Positions 8,881 through 17,966 of a DNA stretch of 61,171 bases are shown piece after piece. Position 1 is the stretch's first letter. Every line of letters begins with the position of its first letter. This DNA is from JBOHDX01 sp050700835 (GTDB taxonomy: Bacteria; Actinomycetota; Actinomycetes; Propionibacteriales; Nocardioidaceae): positions 1-61,171 of the forward strand of contig JBOHDX010000095.1 in the NCBI GenBank assembly GCA_050700835.1. The letters run 5' to 3'. The notes beneath the pieces are model-generated. The model had not been told where the DNA came from. It worked only from the letters and a program-made list of their open reading frames with translations, and searched no databases. The translations under genes were made by a program, and so were the position numbers.

Positions 8881-10486
8881 CGGCGCCTCCGGGAGTACGC
8901 CCGCGCAAAACCTGCCAGGCCTCGGTGACCGGTCGACGTGCGAGCAGCGTGGTTGCGGCCGCGAACACCCCGCTGGTCACCACGGCGATCACCACCGCTT
9001 GACCGACAGCCGCCGGGACGCCGCCGCCGGTCAGGGTTGACGCCGCGACCAGGCCGACCGCTGCGGCGACGGCCGCGGCCACCAGACCTGCCAGCAGCAG
9101 CCGCACGATGTCGCGGATCACGCCGGGAGCGACCCCACGCAGAGCCAACAGCAGTCCCGCGCCGGTGACCACCATGCCGGCGGAGTTCCCTGCTCCCAAC
9201 GCGGCGACCCGTTCGGTCGCAGGGGCCAGGGCGGAGATCACCACGTCGCCCACCATCACGGTGACCCAGCCCGACACGATGACAGTCGTCGCCAGCCGGG
9301 CCCGTCCGGCGGCGTACAACGCGCGTGACACGACCGCGAACACGCCATATCCGGCGAGGCCGATCGCGAAGGCGATGATGCCGTGCTGGATGGTCACCAC
9401 ACTCGGCCGGCCGGGCGCGACCTGCGCGATCACCCGGGCCACCGGGTTGGCAGTGGCGACGAGGACGGCACTGGCGGCGCAGGACAGGACCAGCACGAAC
9501 CGGGTGGCCCCCGACAGGTCGCGGGCATAGGCAGGTGCGTCGCCCCGCGCGGTGTGCCCTGCCAGCCGGGGGAACACGGTGGTCGCCACTGGCACGGCCA
9601 GGATCGCCCACGGCAACAGGTAGATGGTCTGGGCTTGGAAGAACGCCGCCGCGGTGCCCGGCGGTGCACCGGACGAGTTCGCGAGCCGCAGCGCAACGAC
9701 GACTGACACCTGCTGAGCGGTCAGCGTCGCGATGCCAGCGAGGGCGAGGTGCCGGGCGCTGGCCGACAAACCGACGGGGAAGCTCAGCCGCGGGCGCAAC
9801 CGCACACCCGCGCGCCACGTCGGCACCAGCAACGGCAGCGACAGCACGACGACGCCCAGCGTGGTGCCGCCGGCCAGGACGAGCTGCTCGGTTGACGTCA
9901 CGGTGCCGACGTCCGTGCCGCGGCGCGCAATAGCAGCGAAAGCAAGGTACGACGCGATCACCACCAGGCTGGACAGCAGCGGGGCGAGCGCGGGCCCCAT
10001 GAACCGGTGGTGCGCCTGCAGGATCCCGGTGAGCACGACGCCGATGCCGTACAAGAGGACCTGCGGGGCGAACAACCGCAGCATCGACGAGGCCACGTCG
10101 ACCGACCCGACGCACTCCTGACCCTTGCCGGCGAGCAGGGCTGCGGAGATGGGGTGCGCGAGCACGAGCACCAGCACCGTCAGCGGCACGAGAACCAGCA
10201 CGGTCCACGTGAGCAGCGCCGACGCGGCCCGGTCCACGACGTCGCGGTCGTGCTGGTCGGCGGCGCCCGCGAGCAGGGGTACGACCAGGCTCGCCAGTGC
10301 TCCGCCGGCCACGATCTCGTACATGATGTTGGGCACCGTGTTGACGGTCGTGTAGCTGTCGGCGAGACAGTTGAAACCGACGGTGCGAGCCAGCACGAGA
10401 CTGCGCACGAACCCCGTGGCGCGGGCGAGCACGGTCAGGACGGTGATCAGTGCCGCGGCCTGCAGCACTGACCGTCGCACGGTCAC
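8873..10486 (-). CDS. MurJ/MviN-type lipid flippase
   Basis: A 537-residue polytopic protein of the MurJ/MviN branch of the MOP superfamily, which flips lipid II or other undecaprenyl-linked glycans. The N-terminus (TVLARATGFVRSLVLARTVG, then YTTVNTVPNIMYEIVAGGALASL) is diagnostic, and about 14 hydrophobic segments follow. Canonical actinobacterial MurJ is usually larger and carries a kinase-like domain, which is absent here. This may therefore be a second flippase serving the neighbouring glycosyltransferases rather than the essential MurJ. The GTG start has a GAGGCGGG element upstream. Confidence 0.85.
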   Translation of the reverse strand: MTVRRSVLQAAALITVLTVLARATGFVRSLVLARTVGFNCLADSYTTVNTVPNIMYEIVAGGALASLVVPLLAGAADQHDRDVVDRAASALLTWTVLVLVPLTVLVLVLAHPISAALLAGKGQECVGSVDVASSMLRLFAPQVLLYGIGVVLTGILQAHHRFMGPALAPLLSSLVVIASYLAFAAIARRGTDVGTVTSTEQLVLAGGTTLGVVVLSLPLLVPTWRAGVRLRPRLSFPVGLSASARHLALAGIATLTAQQVSVVVALRLANSSGAPPGTAAAFFQAQTIYLLPWAILAVPVATTVFPRLAGHTARGDAPAYARDLSGATRFVLVLSCAASAVLVATANPVARVIAQVAPGRPSVVTIQHGIIAFAIGLAGYGVFAVVSRALYAAGRARLATTVIVSGWVTVMVGDVVISALAPATERVAALGAGNSAGMVVTGAGLLLALRGVAPGVIRDIVRLLLAGLVAAAVAAAVGLVAASTLTGGGVPAAVGQAVVIAVVTSGVFAAATTLLARRPVTEAWQVLRGRTPGGADA

Positions 10487-10540
10487 CCGCCCGCCTCACT
10501 CACGCCGGGAAGACTACGGCCAGTCGCCGTGGCCCCTGGT

Positions 10541-10546
10541 TACACT
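10541..10546 (+). promoter_or_regulatory. TACACT -10 element of GT2 gene
   Basis: TACACT lies 7 bases before GTG 10554, in the gap between the divergent MurJ-like and GT2 genes. Transcription would start at or next to the start codon, giving a leaderless mRNA. No ribosome binding site precedes the GTG. Confidence 0.5.
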
Positions 10547-10553
10547 CGCGGCC

Positions 10554-11285
10554 GTGACGGGCGTGGCGTGTGTGATCCCGGCCAAGGACGAGTCCGCCCG
10601 GATCGCGTCAACGGTGCGCGCCGCGTCGCAGATCCCTGGCGTGGACCTCGTGGTGGTCGTGGACGACGGATCCAGCGACGACACCGCGTCGCTCGCGAAG
10701 CGCTGCGGGGCGACCGTGGTGCGGCATCCGCGCAACCAGGGGAAGGCCGCGGCCATGCAGACCGGTGCCGTCCGCGTCGCCGCACTGGACGACCCGGACG
10801 CGGCACCACGTCACCTTCTGTTCCTCGACGCCGACCTCGAGGACACCGCCGCCGAGGCCGCTCCGCTGACGCGACCGATCATCGACCGGGTGGCCGACAT
10901 GAGCATCGGCGTGCTCCCGGTCCAGCGGAGCCCCGGCGGCGGCCGTGGACGGGTGGTCCGGCTCGCGCAGCAGGGGATCGCGGCCGCTACCGGCTGGCAG
11001 ACGACCCAACCGCTGTCGGGTCAGCGGTGCCTGACGCGAGCCGCCTTCGACGCGGCCCTTCCGCTGGCGAACGGCTGGGGTGTCGAGGTCGGCCTCACCA
11101 TCGACGTCCTGCGAAAGGGGTTCCGGCTGATCGAGGTCGACCTGCCGTTCCACCATCGGGTCACCGGCACGGATTGGCGAGCCAGGATGCATCGCGGGCG
11201 GCAGCTCGCCGACGTGCTGCGTGCGCTGGCAGCACGGGGAGTCAGGCCGGACCTCCGGTCGCTTCGTGGTCGGCGGTCGCCGTGA
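10554..11285 (+). CDS. GT2 family glycosyltransferase
   Basis: A 243-residue GT-A fold glycosyltransferase resembling polyprenyl-phosphate sugar synthases. It starts VACVIPAKDESARIA, then VVVVDDGSSDD (nucleotide-sugar site) and LLFLDADLED (metal-binding DxD). A late basic region resembles the dolichol-phosphate mannosyltransferase group, but no membrane anchor is present. The open frame extends further upstream, but GTG 10554 is preferred because the family N-terminus begins there and a TACACT hexamer lies 7 bases upstream. Its 3' end overlaps the converging membrane-protein gene by 44 bases. Confidence 0.9.
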   Translation: MTGVACVIPAKDESARIASTVRAASQIPGVDLVVVVDDGSSDDTASLAKRCGATVVRHPRNQGKAAAMQTGAVRVAALDDPDAAPRHLLFLDADLEDTAAEAAPLTRPIIDRVADMSIGVLPVQRSPGGGRGRVVRLAQQGIAAATGWQTTQPLSGQRCLTRAAFDAALPLANGWGVEVGLTIDVLRKGFRLIEVDLPFHHRVTGTDWRARMHRGRQLADVLRALAARGVRPDLRSLRGRRSP

Positions 11286-13377
11286 CGGCTGCGGGTGCCG
11301 GCGGGAGTGAGCCTTGCTGCGTCACACCGTCGCGGTGGGTGCTCAGGCACGATGCCACCAGCAACGGGAACGTCACGCTCAGCGTGAACGTCGCGATCCG
11401 GATGCCGTAGTCGTTGCCGAGGACGCCGAGCACGCTCAGCACCACGACACCCATCATCGCCGGACGCAGCGTCGGCCAGTCCCGCTCGGTACGGGTGAGG
11501 GCGGCCGGCGCGAACCTGTCGGACCGGGCGTACACCACGATGACGGCGATCAGCGCCAGCAGGCTGACGAACGCCGGCACGCCGGCGGTGAACGAACGGA
11601 CGGCGTAGTCGGCCTTGCGCAGCACGGTGTCCTGGGCGGTGCCGTCGAGAACAGACTGCACGAAGCGACCGGCGTGCGAGCGTTGGCCGGCCGGGCGGAG
11701 CCAGTCGAGCACGCTGACCACCGTCACCAGGCCGACACCGACGAGGCAGGCGATGGCAGCGCGAACCCACGTCAGCCGCAGGCCGAGGACCGCCAGTCCC
11801 ATCACGATGGCGGCCGGCACCAGCGCCAGTCCGCCGCCGATGTCGGCACCCAACGTCGGCCACAGGTCGACCAGAGCAGCGAAGAGGGCGATGCCGGTAG
11901 CGAGCACCGCGGCCGGCCGGGTACGGCCGCGCTGGACCAACGGCATGGCGACCGAGGCGGCGAAGAAGAACGCGGCGACCGCGAACACTCCGAAGGTCGG
12001 GTTGCCGTAGCCGTAGTAGCGACCGCCCGACAGCGGGGACGGCCCGAGCGGGCTGCCGCGATGCAGCGGCGTCCCGGCGAAGGCGTCGAGGACCAGGACG
12101 ATGAAGGTGATCCCGGTCGGGATCGCCGTCTTGCGCCAGACGGGCCCCCCCACCACCGTGGTCAGCACGCCGATCGCGAGTGCGATCACGCACATGAACA
12201 CCCACAGGAAGACCCTGGGCGCCGGCAGCTCCCACCACCGGGTCAGCGTCACGAGGAAGCAGGAGACCGGCACGCCCGTCACCACCCACGCCAGCCGCTC
12301 TGCCCAACGGCTCCACGTCCGTGCGGGCATGGCCCGTCGCCGCAGCAGCGCGAACGCAATGAGCAGCAGCCCGAGCGCGGCTACGCCGAGGACCTGCTGG
12401 AACGCGCCGGCGACCTGACTGATCACCCGGTTGCGAGCCACCAGGGTCTGCAGGGCGTCCACCGTCGCGGCGCCGCCGGGCCGCTGACCCGACAGCGTCA
12501 ACGGAGATCCGGTGAACTGGCCCGGTGTCGGCACACCTGCCGCGTCGGTCAGCGTGGCCGGCAGGTCCAGGAGACGAACGACGCCGTTCCAGCGCGTGGC
12601 GTCGGACGTGAGGTAGTCGCGGGACACCCCAGGACCGGCGGCGAGCATCACACCGAGGTTGGCCCTTGCGCCGATGACGTACGAGATGCCCGCGACGATC
12701 ACCGTGGCGCCGTGCGGTGCGTCGGCCAGCACTCGGGCGAGGATCGCGTCCGCGACGTGCAGCTCGGCGGTTCTGCCGAACTGGCTGACCGCACCGGCAT
12801 CGACGACGGTCACCGGGCAGCCGAAGACGCTCGGCGACTCATGGGTCGCGTACCTCGCCACCCGGCCCTGCGGATCGGCGAGCGCCCATGCCGCGCCTGG
12901 CCCGACAGCGGTGGCACAGCCCCCGTGGCCGGACAGTGCCGGACCGAGCAGGCCGAGCTGGGAGCTGTACGGGTTGCCAGACTGTGCGCTGCGAAGCGCC
13001 GCCCAGCTCGGGACGGTCGCGGTCCCGTTCGGACCACGGGCGACCTCCGGCGGTACGCAGGTCACTGTGCCGTTGCGGAGCCGGTGGATCCGTCCGGCGA
13101 CGTTGCCCGCCGACAGCGACAGCCAGCCGTCGCTCGGACAGGCAGCACCGCTGGCGGAGACGAGGGTTGACGCACCTGCGGCCGCACCGCCGTCGAGCAG
13201 CCGCCACAGTGTGGGCATGTTCTGCGGGGTGACCTCGCCCCAGGTGAGCCCGCCCACGCCGACGACGACGACCGGTGGCCGCACGACGCCGCCCGCGGCG
13301 GAACCCGGTGCCGCCGCGCCGGCGATGGCGAGTCCGGAGAGCGCGACCAGCACGAGCAAGAGCGCTGCGCGTCTCAC
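11242..13377 (-). CDS. Phosphatase-like polytopic membrane protein, paralogue 1
   Basis: A 711-residue protein with a signal sequence and a periplasmic region of about 350 residues. That region opens with VVVVGVGGLTW and contains PTLWRLLDGGAAAGAS, CPSDGWLSLSAGN and TVVDAG, a layout like alkaline-phosphatase-fold transferases. About ten transmembrane helices follow, with a conserved late segment DWLRP...H.GRFVQ.VLDG. The function is unknown. A role in decorating or processing surface glycans is inferred from the MurJ/GT neighbourhood. GTG 13377 overlaps the stop of its upstream paralogue (GTGA). The 3' end overlaps the converging GT2 gene. Confidence 0.82.
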   Translation of the reverse strand: MRRAALLLVLVALSGLAIAGAAAPGSAAGGVVRPPVVVVGVGGLTWGEVTPQNMPTLWRLLDGGAAAGASTLVSASGAACPSDGWLSLSAGNVAGRIHRLRNGTVTCVPPEVARGPNGTATVPSWAALRSAQSGNPYSSQLGLLGPALSGHGGCATAVGPGAAWALADPQGRVARYATHESPSVFGCPVTVVDAGAVSQFGRTAELHVADAILARVLADAPHGATVIVAGISYVIGARANLGVMLAAGPGVSRDYLTSDATRWNGVVRLLDLPATLTDAAGVPTPGQFTGSPLTLSGQRPGGAATVDALQTLVARNRVISQVAGAFQQVLGVAALGLLLIAFALLRRRAMPARTWSRWAERLAWVVTGVPVSCFLVTLTRWWELPAPRVFLWVFMCVIALAIGVLTTVVGGPVWRKTAIPTGITFIVLVLDAFAGTPLHRGSPLGPSPLSGGRYYGYGNPTFGVFAVAAFFFAASVAMPLVQRGRTRPAAVLATGIALFAALVDLWPTLGADIGGGLALVPAAIVMGLAVLGLRLTWVRAAIACLVGVGLVTVVSVLDWLRPAGQRSHAGRFVQSVLDGTAQDTVLRKADYAVRSFTAGVPAFVSLLALIAVIVVYARSDRFAPAALTRTERDWPTLRPAMMGVVVLSVLGVLGNDYGIRIATFTLSVTFPLLVASCLSTHRDGVTQQGSLPPAPAAVTATADHEATGGPA

Positions 13378-15506
13378 GGCGGGGCCGTCTCGCGCAAGCA
13401 GGTGGCGAGGACGAGCGGGGCGGCGACCAGCAACGCGGCTACCGGGATGACCACCCCTGAGTCGTTGACGCACATCCCGATCAGTGCAGTGGTCGCCACG
13501 GCATACAGGGTTTCACGCAGCGTGACCCAGGCTGCGTAGGCCCGCAACAACCTGGCGGCGCGAAAGCGGGACGGGTCGCGGATGACCAGCACGGCGAACA
13601 CGAACGCGACGAACCCGACGATGCCCAGCGGGTTGAGCAGCGTGGCCAGCGCGCCGTCGGCCTTGTGCGTCAGGATTCCTGTGGCGTCGCCGTCGATGAC
13701 CCGCTGCACGAAGCGACCGAGGTGGGTCTGCTCGCTGACCGGCCGGAGCCAGTCCGCGGCGGCCACGGCGGCGCCGGCAAGGACGACGAGCGCGCCGATG
13801 CCGACGACGCGTCCGGGGCTGAGCCGCACACCGGCCAGCAGCAGCGCGAGTACGAAGACCCCAGGAAGCAGCGACAGCAGGCCGCCGAAGTCCGCGCCCC
13901 ACGTCGGGTAGCCGTCCACGAGGCTGGCCAGCACCCCGATGCTCGTCGCGGCGACCACCCCGAGGGCCCGACGGCCGCGCTGGACGAGCAGGTCCGCGAC
14001 CGCGCCGGCGACGAGCAGCACGCAGGTGGCGTACACCGCGAACGTCCCGTTGCCGAACCCGAAGAACCGTGCGCCCTCGATCAGCCCCGACCCGAGCAGG
14101 CTGCCGATCTGCAACGGGGTGCCGACAGCAGCGTCGACGGTCAGCACCACGACGGTGACGCCTGCGACGACAACCACGGGCGCCCATGGCTGCCGCCAGG
14201 GAGGGAGGGACGCGAGCGTGCCCAGAGCCAATGCGATCCCGGCGAGCTCCGCACCCAGCGACAGGGCCGGGTAGTGCCCGGTCCACCAGGACGTGAGCGT
14301 GCTCAGGTACGTCGCCACCGAGACCGCGGACAGGCACAACGCCGCCCACGCCAACGCCTGAGGCGCGCCGCGCCGCAGGTACGCCAGCCCGAAGACGCAG
14401 AGCAGGAGCCCTGCGAACACACCGGCGAACCACGGGGTCAGGTCGGGGAGCATCTGGGTGAGGACTGACAGGTCGATTCGGTTCTCGATGGTGCGGGCGA
14501 TCCCGATGTTCCGGGAGGGACCTAGGAGGAGGGGAGCACCGTCGAGTCCGTTGGTGCCGGCCCCGACGCGGTTGAGCAACGTCGCGGTCAGATCTGTCAG
14601 CTGGACCAGGCCGGTCCGCCTGGTCGAGTCCGAGGTCAGCCACGAGTTCGAGGCGAGTCCGGCCTGCCACGACAGGACCACCTGGAGTCCGGGCCGGGTC
14701 CCGGCCACGTCGGCGATGCCGGCGATGACAAGTCGTGAGCCCGGCCCCAACCGGGACCGGATCGCGCCGACTCGGTGGTCGAACCGCTCCAGTGCGATGA
14801 TCCGCGGCGCCGGTGAAGGCGGAAGGCTGCCGGCATCGACCACGGTCACCGGGCAGGCACCGAGAGTCTTGCGGTCGACCGTGCGCGAGACGTGTCGCAC
14901 CCGGCCGTCGAGGCCGGCGAGGGCGACCGCCGCGCCGGGACCGACCGCGGTGCCGCAGACGCCGGCGCGGGCGAGCCGGTGCCCGAGCACCCCTGGGCGA
15001 CCGTACGAGCCGGTGTCCGGTTGTTGCAGGCGGACCAACCCCGACCACCCGGTCACGCGGCCGTTGCGCACCGGCGGGATCCGCGGGCACGTCTGCCGGT
15101 TGGACGTGGACGTCGGCTGTTCGGTCGAGGCGCCGGCCGGCGAGCCGGTCGCGCGGTTGCCCGCCGACAGCGTGAGCCACGCGTCGACCGGGCAGGTGAG
15201 CAGGTTGACCGTGCGTACCGAGATCGACGCGACGGAACCGGCTCCGATCAGCGAATAGAGGGTTGGAGTCGTGTTGCGTTGGATGTCCGACCAGCGGAGT
15301 CCGGCGATACCCACCACGACGATCGGGCCGCTGGACGGTGCGCTGCCGCTGCCGCTGCCGGCCGCCGCGGCCGGCGCGGTCGAAAGTCCAGCTAGCAACG
15401 CGGTTCCGACAGCCAGAGCGGCCGCGGTTCGTGCACACAGCCTGGGCAGGAGGCGCCCGCGGCGAGTGGTGAACGGCACGGTCACCAGGCTAGATCGCGT
15501 GGCCAC
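13374..15506 (-). CDS. Phosphatase-like polytopic membrane protein, paralogue 2
   Basis: A 710-residue paralogue of the next gene with the same architecture: signal peptide ending in AAAAG, a periplasmic domain opening IVVVGIAGLRWSDI, then TPTLYSLIGAGSVAS, CPVDAWLTLSAGN and TVVDAG, and a polytopic C-terminal half with DWLRP...HLGRFVQRVIDG. The lengths differ by one residue, as expected for an old tandem duplication. The start is uncertain: GTG 15506 has GGGAG close by, while other in-frame starts lie at 15593 and 15485. Both genes form one operon with a 4-base overlap. Confidence 0.8.
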   Translation of the reverse strand: MATRSSLVTVPFTTRRGRLLPRLCARTAAALAVGTALLAGLSTAPAAAAGSGSGSAPSSGPIVVVGIAGLRWSDIQRNTTPTLYSLIGAGSVASISVRTVNLLTCPVDAWLTLSAGNRATGSPAGASTEQPTSTSNRQTCPRIPPVRNGRVTGWSGLVRLQQPDTGSYGRPGVLGHRLARAGVCGTAVGPGAAVALAGLDGRVRHVSRTVDRKTLGACPVTVVDAGSLPPSPAPRIIALERFDHRVGAIRSRLGPGSRLVIAGIADVAGTRPGLQVVLSWQAGLASNSWLTSDSTRRTGLVQLTDLTATLLNRVGAGTNGLDGAPLLLGPSRNIGIARTIENRIDLSVLTQMLPDLTPWFAGVFAGLLLCVFGLAYLRRGAPQALAWAALCLSAVSVATYLSTLTSWWTGHYPALSLGAELAGIALALGTLASLPPWRQPWAPVVVVAGVTVVVLTVDAAVGTPLQIGSLLGSGLIEGARFFGFGNGTFAVYATCVLLVAGAVADLLVQRGRRALGVVAATSIGVLASLVDGYPTWGADFGGLLSLLPGVFVLALLLAGVRLSPGRVVGIGALVVLAGAAVAAADWLRPVSEQTHLGRFVQRVIDGDATGILTHKADGALATLLNPLGIVGFVAFVFAVLVIRDPSRFRAARLLRAYAAWVTLRETLYAVATTALIGMCVNDSGVVIPVAALLVAAPLVLATCLRETAPP

Positions 15507-15539
15507 GAGCTCCCGGCGGCGCTCGCGGGCGTGGCTCGG

Positions 15540-15653
15540 TCCGACGGTGACGCACCGCCTCCCATCTCTGGCCACGATCCGACAGTTACGCACCTCCTCC
15601 CAACCCTGACCGCGGTCCGACAGTTACGCACCTCCGTCCGCGGCTACGTCGAG
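15540..15653. repeat. Three 38-bp degenerate tandem repeats
   Basis: Copies start at 15540, 15578 and 15616. The second and third share TCCGACAGTTACGCACC exactly and the first differs at a few positions (TCCGACGGTGACGCACC). The period is 38 bases, with CTCCCA and CTG.CC also partly conserved. The array fills the gap between the membrane-protein operon and the DUF222/HNH gene. Confidence 0.75.
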
Positions 15654-15707
15654 AATGCCCTTGTGCACAGGGGGAAACTGTCAGTCCTCGCGCCTACAGT
15701 CATCGAT

Positions 15708-17303
15708 GTGCAGGACCCTGAGGGCGCCGTCGACACCGGAGTGGATCATCCCGGCTCGGACACTGGCGTGCCCGCCGCCGCAGCCCTCGCGGTCAAGCTG
15801 TTGACCACCGACATCACCGGTCTCGGCCCCGCAGACACGCTGGATGCCATCGCCCTGGCCAAACAGGTGACCGCGATCGCTGAAGCCCGAGTGCTGGCGG
15901 CCACCGCTCACTTCGCCGATCTGCACCCCGCGCAGATCCTCGAGCACCGCACGGTGACCGCCGGGAGCGGCGCCGGTGACGACAGTGACGACGACCGCGG
16001 CTGGGATGGCGACGAGACCGACGTTGATCGCGCGCGGCGCTGGGTCGGCGGCCACGAGCCACCGCCGGGTGGGCTCGGTGGGGCTGAGCGGGTGGTGCGG
16101 GTCGGCGGGGAGGGAACGCCGGAGGTCGCGGAGTTCACCTCGGCCCAGCTCGGTCCGGTCCTCCGGGCGTCGACGATCTCGGCGCGATTTCTGTTGGCCG
16201 ACGCGTTAGACCTGCGCCACCGCCTCCCGCGGATCCACGTCCTGGTGGTCGCCGGGAAGGTGGATTTGTTCCGGGCTCGCTGGGTGGCCCAAGCCACCAG
16301 GAAACTCACCTCTGAGCAGGCCAGGCTGGTGGAGGAGCGAGTGATCGGCCGTTTGGGCAGGGTCACGCCCGCCGGCCTCCGACACCTGATCGACACCGAG
16401 ATCCTCAACGTAGACCCGAAGGCGGCCGACGCCGAGCGTGAGCTGGCTCGCGCCGCTCGACAGGTCGGAATCAACCCCGGCGAGGACGGCGTGGGGAATC
16501 TGTGGGCGCGGTGCGACAACCACACCCTGGCCCGACTCGACGAGCGCATCACGGCCGTCGCCGGGTGGCTGGCGGAGACCGGCGACAGCGACCCGGTTCG
16601 ACTCCGGCGCGTTACCGCTCTTGGCCTACTGGCCGACCCCTCCGCCGTGGCCGCGCTGTGGGAGACGGTTCAGACCGTTCGCAGTCGGCCCGCCACCCGC
16701 GGCAACGACAACCACAACGACAGTAAAAGAGACAATGACGCTGCGGACGACCCCGAGCGCGACCTTGCCACACAGTTGGGCTCGGTGCTCGCCGACCGTG
16801 GTCGCGTCGGCGCAGGGCTGCCGGGCACGGTGCTCTACGTCCACCTACGATCCGGACCGGACGGGGTACCCCGATTCGACGTCGAGCGCGGCGGCGCCAT
16901 CCCGGCCCGGCCGCTGACCCTGACCTGGGCACGGGAGCTGCTCGGCCACTCCCACGTCACCATCCGCCCCATCCTCGATCTCGCCGCCGTGCCCGCGGCC
17001 AGCGGCTACGCGCCCACGATGACTCAGCGCGAGGCGCTCCACCTGCTCAACGGCACCTGCTGCTTCCCCTACTGCGACCGCACCTCTCGCGGTACCGACG
17101 CCGACCACCTCATCCCCGCTCCACGCGGGCCCACCGACATGGCCAACCTCGGCCCAGCGGATCGGCACCACCACCGCTGCAAGACGCATGCTCCCGGGTG
17201 GATCGTCACCCAGCCCTTTCCCACCGTGTACGTGTGGCGCGCACCCACCGGGCACCACTACGCCGTCACGCCAAGGGGCACCACGTCCCTCGGCCGCTGT
17301 TAG
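15708..17303 (+). CDS. DUF222/HNH endonuclease-domain protein (13E12 type)
   Basis: A 531-residue member of the actinobacterial DUF222/13E12 repeat family. The N-terminal two thirds are the helical DUF222 region. The C-terminus is an HNH nuclease fold with a CxxxC pair (CCFPYCD), the ADHLIP histidine, and NLGPADRHHHRCKTH supplying the Asn/His positions. The family is multicopy in actinobacteria. Its biological role is unsettled, and mobility or recombination has been suspected. GTG 15708 is chosen because TACAGT lies 7 bases upstream and DUF222 similarity begins soon after. An acidic, Asn/Asp-rich insert lies in mid-protein, encoded around 16,705-16,765. Confidence 0.85.
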   Translation: MQDPEGAVDTGVDHPGSDTGVPAAAALAVKLLTTDITGLGPADTLDAIALAKQVTAIAEARVLAATAHFADLHPAQILEHRTVTAGSGAGDDSDDDRGWDGDETDVDRARRWVGGHEPPPGGLGGAERVVRVGGEGTPEVAEFTSAQLGPVLRASTISARFLLADALDLRHRLPRIHVLVVAGKVDLFRARWVAQATRKLTSEQARLVEERVIGRLGRVTPAGLRHLIDTEILNVDPKAADAERELARAARQVGINPGEDGVGNLWARCDNHTLARLDERITAVAGWLAETGDSDPVRLRRVTALGLLADPSAVAALWETVQTVRSRPATRGNDNHNDSKRDNDAADDPERDLATQLGSVLADRGRVGAGLPGTVLYVHLRSGPDGVPRFDVERGGAIPARPLTLTWARELLGHSHVTIRPILDLAAVPAASGYAPTMTQREALHLLNGTCCFPYCDRTSRGTDADHLIPAPRGPTDMANLGPADRHHHRCKTHAPGWIVTQPFPTVYVWRAPTGHHYAVTPRGTTSLGRC

Positions 17304-17353
17304 CCCAGTAGCGGAAGGCTCATGACGCGTTTTAAGGGGGTGGCGCCGTGCCG

Positions 17354-17962
17354 TCAGCCGGTCGCCAGCGCGTAGGCCGTCCAGGCGGCGAACGCCAGAC
17401 ACACGGCCGCGCCGGCGTAGTGGACAAGGGCCAGTCGCATATGCGCTAGCAAAGTGCGTCCAGCCAGGGCAGCGAGGGCGGAGACGACGAGCAACGCCGC
17501 CCAAGCGCCTATGAGCACGCTGAATGGGTTGCCGTTGCGACCGACGAAGCTGACCGTGAGCAGCTGGCTCAAGTCGCCCCACTCGGCGGCGAAGATCACC
17601 AGGAACGATGCGGAGATGGCGCGAAGGAAGCTGCGTGGTCCAACGCTCGCGCGCTCGTACTCCGCCTCCTGCCGTCGCTCCTGCTCGGCCGCACCGGGAG
17701 CGGACCTGACCAGCAGCAAGGCGCCAGCCAGGAAGATGAGCAGGCTGACGGTGTGGACAGTCCAGCCCGGCAGGTAACCGATCAGCTGACCCGCCGTGAC
17801 CGCGATCATGGTCTGGATACCGAAGGCCGCGCCCACACCCAGCCAGACCGCCAGCGGGCGGTACCGCGTGGCCAGCACCAGCGTCGCCACGAACGTCTTG
17901 TCCGGCAGCTCGACCACGAAGATCGCGCCGAACACCGCGGCGACCAGGCCGACATCGATCAC
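17354..17962 (-). CDS. GDT1/TMEM165 (UPF0016) cation transporter
   Basis: A 202-residue, six-helix membrane protein of the GDT1/UPF0016 family, whose known members move Mn2+ or Ca2+ in exchange for H+. The two signature repeats are visible: ELPDKT (E18-T23) and EWGDLS (E127-S132), joined by a charged cytoplasmic loop. The GTG start lies 4 bases after the larC stop, so the gene is almost certainly expressed with larB and larC. The first motif has Pro where many members have Gly. The metal carried cannot be decided by sequence. Nickel is a context-based guess because LarC handles nickel. Confidence 0.85.
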   Translation of the reverse strand: MIDVGLVAAVFGAIFVVELPDKTFVATLVLATRYRPLAVWLGVGAAFGIQTMIAVTAGQLIGYLPGWTVHTVSLLIFLAGALLLVRSAPGAAEQERRQEAEYERASVGPRSFLRAISASFLVIFAAEWGDLSQLLTVSFVGRNGNPFSVLIGAWAALLVVSALAALAGRTLLAHMRLALVHYAGAAVCLAFAAWTAYALATG

Positions 17963-17966
17963 CGGG

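Noticed and set aside
11314..13170. 618-codon plus-strand frame opposite the membrane-protein paralogue
   Set aside because: Its composition is Arg/His/Gln-rich noise, while the opposite strand has clear helices and conserved segments shared with its paralogue.
15540..15653. CRISPR array
   Set aside because: There are only three degenerate copies, the non-conserved part is about 20 bases and itself partly similar, and no cas genes are present. It is better described as a tandem repeat.
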